Assembly: GCA_020247395.1 (NCBI GenBank)
Contig: JADCJC010000038.1
Coordinates: forward strand, 51,257 to 115,256
Length of the DNA: 64,000 nucleotides
DNA from: Rhodocyclaceae bacterium
Lineage (GTDB): Bacteria; Pseudomonadota; Gammaproteobacteria; Burkholderiales; Usitatibacteraceae
Direction of reading: 5' to 3'
Shown: positions 8,867-17,053 of the stretch, piece after piece
How the letters are laid out: each line of letters starts with the position of its first letter
Numbering within the stretch: position 1 is the first letter of the stretch
Translations under genes and position numbers: made by a program
The notes under the pieces: generated by a model
The model's database searches: none
What the model saw: only the letters and a program-made list of their open reading frames with translations
Told to the model about the DNA's origin: nothing

Positions 8867-9838
8867 CTATCCGTTTTCTTTGACCCAAATTATAGCTGGC
8901 CAGGCAATGCTGCTCGCCCCGGCACCTCCGGCTTGCAGCTGCAGCAGTGCCACTTGCCGTATTTGTGAATACTGGCCGGTGATGGCAAGGGCGGCTTCGA
9001 AGTAGCGGCTCTTGGTGTCGAGAAACATCTCCACAATAGCCGCTGGTAGCTGCTTGCGACGTGCGGCAATGTCCTTGGCGTCAATAAACGGCAGCTCGCG
9101 TACACGAATGGTCTCGATCAGTTGCTCGGCGGGAACGTCAGCGAACAACGCTTGAAGTATCTCGATTGAGGTGGTGTTGATATTGATGCGTGTGCGTTCG
9201 CCGTTCGGGGTCGGCAGCGCCGTTACAAACGGCGATAGTTTGCGCAGCGTGTTCTCATCGATACCTTTCACACGCAGCAGTTCCTCTACTTGGCTGATGG
9301 GTCGATTGGCCGCGCCGTAACCGGCCTGCGACCAGTAGTAGTTGTTTTCCGCGCCGCCCAGGGCGGAGACATCGTCGTCGCGGTCAATCCAGTCAACGAC
9401 GGCCGTTGCAATATTCGGGTCGAGTTTGAGAATCTTGAGCAAGCGTGAGAAGGCATCAACATCCGGTTCACGTCGTTTGCCATCGGCTCCCACCAGGTTA
9501 TTGATGTTGAACTTCGATTGCGCGTCGCGCAGCAAGCCGGTGGCAACCGCCGTATCAATTGGCCGGGCGACGAGGCCCTGCGCCCAGGGTTGTGAGAGGG
9601 CAACGTATGTGCTGTTCTTCTGCTGCACCACCAACGCGCTCCGCGCCCATTCCAGCGTCGTGGTGGCGTGTAAGCCCAGCTGCGCGCGTTCGGTGGCGCG
9701 TTGGACACGGGTTAACGACTCAGCCTGCTGTGCCAGCAGATAACTCGCCACGGTGGCGGCAAGCATCACCACCAACAAGGCGGTGATGATGGCGATGCCA
9801 CGTTGGCGTGCCGGTGGCCTCAATCTGCGACAAACCAT
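8867..9838 (-). CDS. gspK: Type II secretion minor pseudopilin K
   Basis: The ATG at 9838 is preferred over an upstream in-frame start at 9898, because it falls 4 bases after the gspJ stop and gives a short pre-leader, MVCRRLRPPARQRG. That gives 323 residues. The class III prepilin site is RG followed by the hydrophobic IAIITALLVVMLAATVASYLL. The large helical insertion typical of GspK, including SKFNINNLVG and NINTTS segments, is present. GspK caps the pseudopilus tip together with GspI and GspJ. Confidence 0.9.
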   Translation of the reverse strand: MVCRRLRPPARQRGIAIITALLVVMLAATVASYLLAQQAESLTRVQRATERAQLGLHATTTLEWARSALVVQQKNSTYVALSQPWAQGLVARPIDTAVATGLLRDAQSKFNINNLVGADGKRREPDVDAFSRLLKILKLDPNIATAVVDWIDRDDDVSALGGAENNYYWSQAGYGAANRPISQVEELLRVKGIDENTLRKLSPFVTALPTPNGERTRININTTSIEILQALFADVPAEQLIETIRVRELPFIDAKDIAARRKQLPAAIVEMFLDTKSRYFEAALAITGQYSQIRQVALLQLQAGGAGASSIAWPAIIWVKENG

Positions 9839-9842
9839 TCGC

Positions 9843-10484
9843 TCAGCCACCCGACACCTCGCGTAATGCAAATAATCGGACGATAGGCGGCGTATCACCT
9901 TGTGTCAGCGTGAGTTCGAGTGCGGCGGGCAGGGCGGTGGAGGCAAAGCTTGGTGTGCTGCTGTCATCGCGAGCGGGCCAATCGGCCCGCCAGTTGCCGC
10001 GAGTATCAAGCACACGCCAGCGAAATTCACGCACGTTCTTCAGCGCTGTATACGCGGCGGGCAGCGCACGGGGGGCAACGTCGATACCGTCCCAAATCAA
10101 TAGCTCCAGTTTGCCTTCGTTGAGCCGATAACCGATGCGTTGTGTTGCCGCACTGGCGCCGGTCGAACCGGCAAAACCCGTCCGACTAAAAACAATCACC
10201 GGGTCAATTGCCGACGAAACTGCTGAGAGTACTTTTAATGCGGGCTCTGAGACACCATCGGCGTTCCTTGCCGCGCGCGGCAGCACGGCACCCAAGTCGG
10301 ACTCAATACGGGTAAAAAACAATGCTTGGTCACGTAAGGTGCCGCTCTGTAATGCCAAGCGCTCGCGTGTATCAAACATGCTTGAGAGTGTCCGGTAACC
10401 GATCACGGTTAACACCGCGAACACCAGCAACGCGACCATCACTTCAACGAGTGTGAAGGCGGATTGACGATAGGGGCGCCTCAC
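9843..10484 (-). CDS. gspJ: Type II secretion minor pseudopilin J
   Basis: 213 residues. The GTG start overlaps the gspI stop (GTGA). The prepilin-type N-terminus reads SAFTLVEVMVALLVFAVL. The residue before Phe is Ala rather than the usual Gly, an atypical but tolerated -1 position to check. The rest matches GspJ length and pattern (RIESDLGAVLPR). It is one of the three tip pseudopilins with GspI and GspK. Confidence 0.88.
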   Translation of the reverse strand: MRRPYRQSAFTLVEVMVALLVFAVLTVIGYRTLSSMFDTRERLALQSGTLRDQALFFTRIESDLGAVLPRAARNADGVSEPALKVLSAVSSAIDPVIVFSRTGFAGSTGASAATQRIGYRLNEGKLELLIWDGIDVAPRALPAAYTALKNVREFRWRVLDTRGNWRADWPARDDSSTPSFASTALPAALELTLTQGDTPPIVRLFALREVSGG

Positions 10485-10912
10485 GTTGCACCCTGTTTAG
10501 GTTGATTGACCGGGCGCGCAAGATAAACAGTGAGGACTGCGAGTTTTCGTTCGTCGGCGGTAGCCGCAGCCGCGGTGGTTCGCGTCACCGCGATCTCGAC
10601 CTTGCGGAATGCAGTATTGGGCGTTTCATTGGTGGTGGCCGACCAGCGAAAGTTGATGCCAGCCATTTCGGTTTGTCCGTTCTCAACGCCGACGCCGGGA
10701 AAAACGCGGCGCGCCGTTAACTCAGCGGCTCGATTCTGTGCGATCCACGTGGCGTAGGTACGCAACTTCACCTCTTCGGCGCTGGTCGTTGCCATTGCAG
10801 TTGCGCGCATTGCGGCGGCTAAGGCGATTGAAAGAATCGCCAGTGCAATTAGCACCTCGATGAGTGTGAAGCCGTTGTTTCTAGTGGGAGCCGGGAGATT
10901 CGCGCGACACAT
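10481..10912 (-). CDS. gspI: Type II secretion minor pseudopilin I
   Basis: 143 residues, ATG start 8 bases after the gspH stop. The prepilin peptidase site is NNG followed by FTLIEVLIALAILSIALAAA, with Glu at position +5. The central segment with AEEVKLRTYATWIAQNRAAE and the later GINFRWS are characteristic of GspI. It initiates the pseudopilus tip complex. Confidence 0.9.
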   Translation of the reverse strand: MCRANLPAPTRNNGFTLIEVLIALAILSIALAAAMRATAMATTSAEEVKLRTYATWIAQNRAAELTARRVFPGVGVENGQTEMAGINFRWSATTNETPNTAFRKVEIAVTRTTAAAATADERKLAVLTVYLARPVNQPKQGAT

Positions 10913-10920
10913 GTGTTGAT

Positions 10921-11520
10921 CTATTGCCGGAACGCGACGTTGCCGAGGGCATCACCGTCAATTACGCGCTGAAATTGGTCCGAGAATATCCGCATCGAAA
11001 ACGGGACGCCGATACCGGTTGGGAGAAAGGTAACGATCTGCTCACGTGGTGCGGACAACCCGCCAGACGCGCTCGCTGCATTTCGCGCAAGATTATCATT
11101 GGTGCTCGATCCGTTATTTGTCTCCGCCAGTTCGACACGAATGCCGTCCCGCCACGCGCGTTGCCGGAGGCTCTCGGCGGCGGCACTGCGCCAAGTCGGC
11201 TCGACGCTATTTGGGTCACGCTCAAGAAATTCAATGCCCTCGCCAGTTAAGCGCATGGCGATTGGGTAACCCGAGAACACCGCCTGATCACGTGTCTTTT
11301 CAACCAACACCAACATCCGCTCTGCTTCAAGCCGCACACGCTGTTCGTCACCGACAAATAGATTCGAAACTGCAATCGATAACGCAATGCCGACGATAAC
11401 CACCACCACCATGATTTCAACGAGCGTGAAGCCAGATGCGGAACGATAAAAGTCACCTATTGGCGGGCATATTCGAGCATTTTTGCTTGAAAATGCCCGT
11501 GGTTGCTTGGGGTTGCCCAT
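10921..11520 (-). CDS. gspH: Type II secretion minor pseudopilin H
   Basis: 199 residues. The prepilin site is ASG followed by FTLVEIMVVVVIVGIALSI. The only ATG upstream of this site (11520) gives a 30-residue pre-leader, long for a prepilin. That leader is partly encoded by a copy of the dispersed palindrome (11462-11500). Either the leader is really translated, or initiation uses a weak non-ATG codon nearer the prepilin site. No strong ribosome-binding site is visible at 11520. GspH is the minor pseudopilin linking the tip to the GspG filament. Confidence 0.85.
   Translation of the reverse strand: MGNPKQPRAFSSKNARICPPIGDFYRSASGFTLVEIMVVVVIVGIALSIAVSNLFVGDEQRVRLEAERMLVLVEKTRDQAVFSGYPIAMRLTGEGIEFLERDPNSVEPTWRSAAAESLRQRAWRDGIRVELAETNNGSSTNDNLARNAASASGGLSAPREQIVTFLPTGIGVPFSMRIFSDQFQRVIDGDALGNVAFRQ
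11462..11500. repeat. Dispersed palindrome, copy B
   Basis: Left arm GGGCATATTCGAGC, loop ATTTTT, right arm GCTTGAAAATGCCC; 12 of 14 arm positions pair. It shares the 20-base core TTCGAGCATTTTTGCTTG with copy C at 18531 (on the opposite strand). It lies between gspG and the prepilin motif of gspH and encodes part of the annotated GspH leader. Confidence 0.65.
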
Positions 11521-11547
11521 CTGGCGCTTGTTGTGCGGGTTGTCAGG

Positions 11548-11985
11548 CTAGAGCGCCCACGACCCAATATCGGCATCGTTACCTTCGCCGCCCGCTTGTT
11601 TATCCGCGCCATAACTGAACACATCAATCGCGCCCTTGATGCCGGGATTGAGGTACTGATACGGCGTCTTCCACGGGTCGGTCGGCAAGCGCTCGATGTA
11701 GCCGCCTTGTTTCCAATTGGCAGGTTGCGGATTGGAAGTGGGTTTTTGCGTAAGCGCCTGCAATCCCTGATCGGTCGACGGGTAAAAGCCGTTATCGAGG
11801 CGATAGAGCTTTAACGCCTGCATGATGATGGAGATATCGGCTTTTGCCGCCGTGACCTTGGCTTGATCAGGGCGATCAAGAATTTTGGGGATCACCACTG
11901 AGGCGAGGATGCCGAGGATGACTACGACGATCATCACTTCAATGAGCGTGAATCCGCTGCCGCGTAGGGTATTTCTTGGTTTCAT
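11548..11985 (-). CDS. gspG: Type II secretion major pseudopilin G
   Basis: 145 residues, the canonical length. The prepilin cleavage site is GSG followed by FTLIEVMIVVVILGILASVVIP, with Glu5. Family motifs include ALKLYRLDNGFYPSTDQGL and DPWKTPYQYLNPG, and the C-terminal calcium-site region with GADKQAGGEGNDADIGSW. GspG is the main subunit of the pseudopilus. The ATG start follows gspF by 5 bases. Confidence 0.96.
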   Translation of the reverse strand: MKPRNTLRGSGFTLIEVMIVVVILGILASVVIPKILDRPDQAKVTAAKADISIIMQALKLYRLDNGFYPSTDQGLQALTQKPTSNPQPANWKQGGYIERLPTDPWKTPYQYLNPGIKGAIDVFSYGADKQAGGEGNDADIGSWAL

Positions 11986-11990
11986 AAGTA

Positions 11991-13235
11991 CTAACGAGAG
12001 ACGAGTTGGTTGAGTTCAAAAATTGGTAACAGCACGGCCAACACGATACACAGCACGATGACCCCCATGATCACAATCATGGCGGGTTCGATCAGCGCGG
12101 CTAACCGCGCGGTGCGTGTTTCGAGCTCGCGTTGTTGTTGACGCGCGGCGCTGGCCAGCGTTTCAGGGAGTCGTCCGCTGGCTTCGCCTGAGGCCACCAA
12201 GTGCAACATCACCGGTGGGAAGAGGGCGGGTTTGGTGTTTTGTGATTGCAGCGCACGTGAAAGTGATACACCTTCACGCACTTGATTGGCGGCGCGCTCT
12301 AAGGCTTCGCGCATCGGCAAGTTGCTTACCACGCCGACACCGGCATTCATCGCGGCGAGCACGGGTACACCACTACCAACCAGAATCGATAAGGTGGCGG
12401 CGAGTTGCGAGGCTTCACGCACACGAATCAAACGACCAATGATAGGCAGACGCAGCAGCAGCGCATGAAAGCGGCGTCGCTGTGTGGTCTTCTTCATAGC
12501 GAGCCGGAAGGTAACCGTGACCGCGATGGCAGCGATAATCCAGAGCCACCAGGTAAGTTTCAACAAGGTCGAGAGACCGAGCAACGCGCGCGTCATCAGT
12601 GGCAGGGTTTGTTTGGTGGCGTCAAATACACCAACCACCTGTGGAACCACGTACAACATCAGCCCGACGACGACCATCGCACAGATCACCACCACAATTG
12701 CCGGGTAGACCATTGCCGTGATGAGCTTTTGTCTCATCGCTTGCTGGTCTTCGACGTAGTCGGCGAGCTTGAGCAAGACATCTGGCAACTTGCCGGACGT
12801 CTCACCGGCACCCACGAGTGTTCGATACAGTTCGGAGAACGATTGTGGAAACAGTCCCATCGCTTGTGCGAGTGATTGGCCTTCACGAATGCTGGCGCGC
12901 AACTGTGCAACTACTTGGCGTTCGCGTTCTGTTTCGGCTTGTTCGACGAGAGCGCCCAGTGCACCTTCAATCGTGAGTCCGGCGCCGACCAAGGTGGCGA
13001 GCTGCCGGGTGATACCCGCGAGCTGCTCGGTTGATAGCGAATCTGTCCTCCGGCCAAAGCGGGCGAGGCCAGAGCTGTTTGAAGCATCATTCGCCGCTTC
13101 AATGAGTGCCACGTCCAGCGGAAACAAGCCCTGCGCTCGGAGCGTGGCACGCGCAAGACGCGGGCTGTCCGATTCAATGACGCCACGTTGTTCCCGTCCG
13201 TCAATATCGTAAGCAAGAAATTTAAATCCGGGCAT
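11991..13235 (-). CDS. gspF: Type II secretion inner-membrane platform protein F
   Basis: 414 residues, ATG start. Two GspF/PilC-type cytoplasmic helical domains (about 75-195 and 280-400) alternate with three membrane helices (about 172-195, 222-245 and 378-402). It starts with the typical FKFLAYDIDGRE segment. It forms the polytopic platform that GspE drives to assemble the pseudopilus. Confidence 0.95.
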   Translation of the reverse strand: MPGFKFLAYDIDGREQRGVIESDSPRLARATLRAQGLFPLDVALIEAANDASNSSGLARFGRRTDSLSTEQLAGITRQLATLVGAGLTIEGALGALVEQAETERERQVVAQLRASIREGQSLAQAMGLFPQSFSELYRTLVGAGETSGKLPDVLLKLADYVEDQQAMRQKLITAMVYPAIVVVICAMVVVGLMLYVVPQVVGVFDATKQTLPLMTRALLGLSTLLKLTWWLWIIAAIAVTVTFRLAMKKTTQRRRFHALLLRLPIIGRLIRVREASQLAATLSILVGSGVPVLAAMNAGVGVVSNLPMREALERAANQVREGVSLSRALQSQNTKPALFPPVMLHLVASGEASGRLPETLASAARQQQRELETRTARLAALIEPAMIVIMGVIVLCIVLAVLLPIFELNQLVSR

Positions 13236-13273
13236 GCTCGCTCTGCGTACGTTGCTCGGTCACATTCGGCACT

Positions 13274-14734
13274 TTAGTCACGCGTGACGCGAATAACTTC
13301 TTCGACTGAGGTGACGCCGCTCTCCACCCAACGCATGCCGTCTTCACGCAGCGTTTTCATTCCCGCCTGGCCTGCAGCAACGGCGATCTCGGCTTCGGAT
13401 TCACCATCGTGTATCAAAGTGCGAATAGATTCATTCACGGTCAGCAATTCATAGATGCCGGTACGACCGCGGAACTTGGATTTATCTTGCCGGTCCACCT
13501 TTCGCACCAGGCGTTGCGCCAAGACGCCGCTCAAGGTTGATGCCAGCAAATACGGTTCAATGCCCATGTCGACGAGGCGCGTCACTGCGCCAGCGGCAGA
13601 GTTGGTGTGTAAGGTCGCCAATACGAGGTGTCCTGTGAGAGCGGCCTGCACTGCAATTTCAGCAGTTTCCAAATCGCGAATCTCTCCAATCATAATGACA
13701 TCCGGGTCTTGTCGCAGGATGGCGCGCAGTGCGCGCGCGAACGACATGCCAATGCGTGAGTTGACTTGCGTCTGGCCGATACCATCCAGATCGTATTCGA
13801 TCGGATCCTCAACGGTCATCATGTTGCGCGTCGAGGCATCTAACCGCGAAAGGGCGGCGTACAACGTGGTGGTTTTCCCGGAGCCGGTGGGACCCGTCAC
13901 CAGAATAATGCCGTGTGGTTGTTCGATCAGTTTGTCGAGTTGCGCGAGTGTATCGGCAGACATGCCGAGGCTGTCGAGCGATAAACGCCCCGCCTGTTTA
14001 TCAAGCAGGCGAAGCACCACCCGTTCGCCGTGGCCGGTGGGTAGGGTAGAAACTCTCACATCGACCGGGCGACCCGCAATTTTGAGGGTGATCCGACCGT
14101 CCTGGGGTAGTCGCTTCTCGGCAATGTCGAGTTCTGCCATCACTTTGACGCGCGACACTAGCGCTGCGTGCAACGCTCGGCGCGGTTCAACGATGTCGCG
14201 CAGTGCGCCGTCCACACGAAATCTCACCAATGATCGGCGTTCAAAGATTTCAAGGTGAACATCGGATGCATTCTCTCGTACAGCCTGCGTCAACAGTGCA
14301 TTGATAAGCTTGACGATTGGCGCATCGTTCTCGGTTTCAAGCAGATCGGTGATTTCGGGGAGCGACTCTGTCAGTGCCGCCAGATCCGCCTCGGACTCAA
14401 TATTGGAGGTAATGTTGGCAACGGCGTCAGCAACTTGGTCATCAGATGTCGCTTCACCAAAAGCGTACGCTCTGGCGAGCCGCGTTTGGAATTCTTCAGT
14501 CGAAAGCAGGACGTGTTTGACGGTTTTGCCTGTCAAACGTCGCACTTCAGCCAATGTTGAGGATTCTGGGTTCGGAGCCAACCAAACCTCGATCTCGTCG
14601 TTGCCATCGGGTTTGGCCAATATGCGTGCGGTAATCACACCGCGTGCTTTGGCGAAGTGGTAAGGCAACAGACGTACTGCGGCCCGGTCTGCGACCTCGA
14701 CGACTTCGCGTTGTCTAGCCTCGTGTGCACCCAC
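13274..14734 (-). CDS. gspE: Type II secretion ATPase E lacking the tetracysteine zinc region
   Basis: 486 residues. The GTG start is one base after the gspD stop. The N-terminal domain is followed by the secretion ATPase core: Walker A GPTGSGKT (281-288), an Asp box around TVEDPIEY, Walker B DVIMIGE, and the His box LVLATLHTNSA. Most GspE proteins carry a C-x2-C...C-x2-C zinc module between QRLVR and YRGRTGIYELL. Here the link is only RKVDRQDKSKF (411-421) and no Cys is present. The enzyme powers pseudopilus extension at the inner membrane. Absence of the zinc module is seen directly; its effect is unknown. Confidence 0.95.
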   Translation of the reverse strand: MGAHEARQREVVEVADRAAVRLLPYHFAKARGVITARILAKPDGNDEIEVWLAPNPESSTLAEVRRLTGKTVKHVLLSTEEFQTRLARAYAFGEATSDDQVADAVANITSNIESEADLAALTESLPEITDLLETENDAPIVKLINALLTQAVRENASDVHLEIFERRSLVRFRVDGALRDIVEPRRALHAALVSRVKVMAELDIAEKRLPQDGRITLKIAGRPVDVRVSTLPTGHGERVVLRLLDKQAGRLSLDSLGMSADTLAQLDKLIEQPHGIILVTGPTGSGKTTTLYAALSRLDASTRNMMTVEDPIEYDLDGIGQTQVNSRIGMSFARALRAILRQDPDVIMIGEIRDLETAEIAVQAALTGHLVLATLHTNSAAGAVTRLVDMGIEPYLLASTLSGVLAQRLVRKVDRQDKSKFRGRTGIYELLTVNESIRTLIHDGESEAEIAVAAGQAGMKTLREDGMRWVESGVTSVEEVIRVTRD

Positions 14735-14735
14735 G

Positions 14736-16766
14736 TTATTTTTTCTCGGCGGCTTTTGATTCTATTGGTGGTGTTGTCGTCGGGGGTAGTGCCGACAGCT
14801 GCGGGCCACCGGCGGGCGGCAACAACGAATCCGCATCCTTCAAATGGCTGGCTTGTTCGCCGCGAATGTAATCATAGCGCGACCCGGTCAGCTGCGCCGC
14901 AATCTTGCTGTCGCGAATGACTAGTGGTCGCAAGAACACCATCAGGTTGGTTTTCTCTCGGCTGCGAGTCTGGTACTTGAACAGGTTGCCGATGACAGGA
15001 ATATCCCCAAGTAGGGGTACGCGGCTGTCGCCATTTTTAGCGTCATCCGAGATCAGGCCACCGATCACCACGGTTTGTCCGTCATCCACCAGCACGGTGT
15101 TTTCGATGGAGCGTTTATTGGTAATTAGATCAGCCGAACGCACGGTCGACGAGGTCGGTACCACGCTTGACACTTCTTGGAACACTTTCAGTTTTACCGC
15201 ACCGCCTTCGGCAACCTGCGGCGTCACCCGTAGCGTCAAACCAATGTCTTTGCGCTCGATGGTTTGGAAGGGGTTGGTGGCGGTGCTGGTCGATTGTGTG
15301 AAGCTACCAGTCACAAACGGCACGTTTTGGCCCACCACGATCTTGGCTTCTTCATTATCAAGCGTGAGGATGTTCGGTGTAGACAGCACGTTGGCGCGCT
15401 GGTCGTTTTCAAGGGCGCGCGCCAGTGCGCCAAGGTTTAGCACGGTGCCGATTCCCGGCAGCGTCACTTGCCCACGCACCACGCCGATATTGAGGCCCTG
15501 GCCGACGGTGCCGATATTTTGCGCGCCGGTGATGATGTTGGTGCCGGGGCCACCGAAGTTGGTGCCGCCGATCACCTGCGCTCCGCCACGGGTGACGCCG
15601 GTTAAGTCCTGCCATTGAATACCAAACTCAGCGGCGACAGATGAGGTCACCTCAACGATCAACGCTTCGACATAAACTTGCGCGCGCCGCTGGTCCAACT
15701 TGTCGATGACACTGCGTAGCGAGTTGTAGACATGGTCCGGCGCCGTTATGATGAGTGAATTGGTGGCGGCGTAGGCTTGAATGTTGCTCGCCGGGGCGGG
15801 GCTCGAAGACACAAGGTTTGGCTGGGTGCCGACGGCAGGGCTAACCGCCGACAACGAGTTTGTGCTCGCGGATGCGCCGCCCATCAGTCCACGTAATGTT
15901 TCCGCAATTTTGGTGGCTTCAGCATTCTTGAGATAAACCACGTTGATGTTGCCGTTCGCGGCGGTGGGCGTATCGATCTGCGCTACCAGCGCTCGAAGAC
16001 GAGTGATAAGCGCCGGCGAATCGGCACGAATGATCAGCGAATTCGTACGTGGCTCGACGCCGACTGAGAGCTTCGCGGGCGCACCGGGATTGGACGGGTT
16101 TGCGGCTGCTTCCGGTAGCAGGCGTACCACGGTGTTGGCGATATCGACAGCGCTGGCGTATTGTAATTTGATCGTTTGCAAGTCGGAACTACCCGGGACG
16201 TCAATGGCGCTGATGATCTTGCGGATACGTTCGACGTTGCTCGCGTAATCTGTAATTACTAGGGTGTTATTACCCGGATAGGCGCCGATAAAATTGTTTT
16301 GCGCCACCAAGGGGCGCAACACGGTTGCCAGTTGCGCCGCAGATTCGTTTTGTAGCGCAAACACCTGCGTGACGATACGGTCGCCCTTGGTTGCCACACC
16401 TGGTGCCATTACCGAACCACTGGTCTTGGCATCCGCTTCAGGCACGACCTTGATCGCACCACGCTCTTCGATGGCTGCAAAGCCATGCACCCGCAGGGTC
16501 GATAGCAGGATTTCGTAGGCGAGATCTTTGGTGACCGGCGTCTGCGAAACGATGTTCATATTGCCGGTAACACGTGGATCGATGATGAAGTTCTTTCCGG
16601 TTGCTTTGCCGATGGTTTCAATCACCGAACGGATGTCGGCATTGACAAAGCTCATCGTGATGTTGTCTTGCGCAACCGCCGGGGCGATGCCTAACGTAGA
16701 CGACAGGCTTAAGGTGGCAGCGGTCGCAATTAGCAGCATCAACTTTGGCGCGTAACGTTGCTGCAT
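14736..16766 (-). CDS. gspD: Type II secretion outer-membrane secretin D
   Basis: The ATG at 16766 gives 676 residues and a clear signal peptide (MQQRYAPKLMLLIATAATL... cleaved after PAVAQ). An in-frame GTG at 16901 would add 45 unlikely residues derived from a small repeat. After the signal come the N0 domain (ITMSFVNADIRSVIETIG), the N1-N3 secretin repeats (NTLVITDYASN, TNSLIIRADSP, TNSLIITAPDH) and the secretin barrel (VPLLGDIPVIGNLF, LMVFLRPLVI). It forms the outer-membrane channel. No strong ribosome-binding site is seen at 16766, so the start is not certain. Confidence 0.93.
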   Translation of the reverse strand: MQQRYAPKLMLLIATAATLSLSSTLGIAPAVAQDNITMSFVNADIRSVIETIGKATGKNFIIDPRVTGNMNIVSQTPVTKDLAYEILLSTLRVHGFAAIEERGAIKVVPEADAKTSGSVMAPGVATKGDRIVTQVFALQNESAAQLATVLRPLVAQNNFIGAYPGNNTLVITDYASNVERIRKIISAIDVPGSSDLQTIKLQYASAVDIANTVVRLLPEAAANPSNPGAPAKLSVGVEPRTNSLIIRADSPALITRLRALVAQIDTPTAANGNINVVYLKNAEATKIAETLRGLMGGASASTNSLSAVSPAVGTQPNLVSSSPAPASNIQAYAATNSLIITAPDHVYNSLRSVIDKLDQRRAQVYVEALIVEVTSSVAAEFGIQWQDLTGVTRGGAQVIGGTNFGGPGTNIITGAQNIGTVGQGLNIGVVRGQVTLPGIGTVLNLGALARALENDQRANVLSTPNILTLDNEEAKIVVGQNVPFVTGSFTQSTSTATNPFQTIERKDIGLTLRVTPQVAEGGAVKLKVFQEVSSVVPTSSTVRSADLITNKRSIENTVLVDDGQTVVIGGLISDDAKNGDSRVPLLGDIPVIGNLFKYQTRSREKTNLMVFLRPLVIRDSKIAAQLTGSRYDYIRGEQASHLKDADSLLPPAGGPQLSALPPTTTPPIESKAAEKK

Positions 16767-16817
16767 GGTGGTCCGATGGTTTAGCGGTAGTTTCACGAGC
16801 AATCTCGACTCAGAATG

Positions 16818-16866
16818 GGGGGCGAACTCAGGTGGTGAATTCGGCGGCGAATTCCGGTGGTGAATA
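16818..16866. repeat. Short imperfect tandem repeat upstream of gspD
   Basis: Four degenerate 12-13-bp units in a row: GGCGAACTCAGGT, GGTGAATTCGGC, GGCGAATTCCGGT and GGTGAATACG. They lie 50-100 bases upstream of the chosen gspD start. If translated on the minus strand they give NSPPNSPPEF, which argues that the longer gspD ORF is not real. Confidence 0.7.
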
Positions 16867-17004
16867 CGAACGGGCTGCGCCTGCCATTGTACGGTATGCA
16901 CGCCACAGCTTTATGACAAATGACACGCGCAAGCTGGCAAACGAACAGCAATTGTCGGCTGCGATTTGACACGCTAGTGCGGGCCTTAAACACCGATAAA
17001 TGCA

Positions 17005-17030
17005 GGGGGGGCTACTTCCCCCCCCCCCCC
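17005..17030. other. G7/C13 homopolymer hairpin between the lipoprotein gene and gspD
   Basis: A run of seven G (17005-17011), the spacer CTACTT, then thirteen C (17018-17030). The two runs can pair as a 7-bp G:C stem. It lies 23 bases beyond the lipoprotein stop codon, in the path of read-through transcription towards gspD, so it could act as an attenuating hairpin. Such tracts are prone to slippage and to sequencing error; the exact length should be treated with caution. Confidence 0.75.
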
Positions 17031-17053
17031 TGTGCTTTCCGCGGTAGTTGACG

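Noticed and set aside
13455..14258. 267-residue plus-strand ORF opposite gspE
   Set aside because: Antisense shadow of a well-supported ATPase; the sequence is Arg/Ser/Pro-rich without a domain pattern.
14905..15618. 237-residue plus-strand ORF opposite gspD
   Set aside because: Antisense shadow of the secretin domain; no ribosome site and no recognisable family.
16767..16901. Longer gspD N-terminus from a GTG at 16901
   Set aside because: The extra 45 residues come from a short tandem repeat and precede a complete signal peptide starting at 16766.
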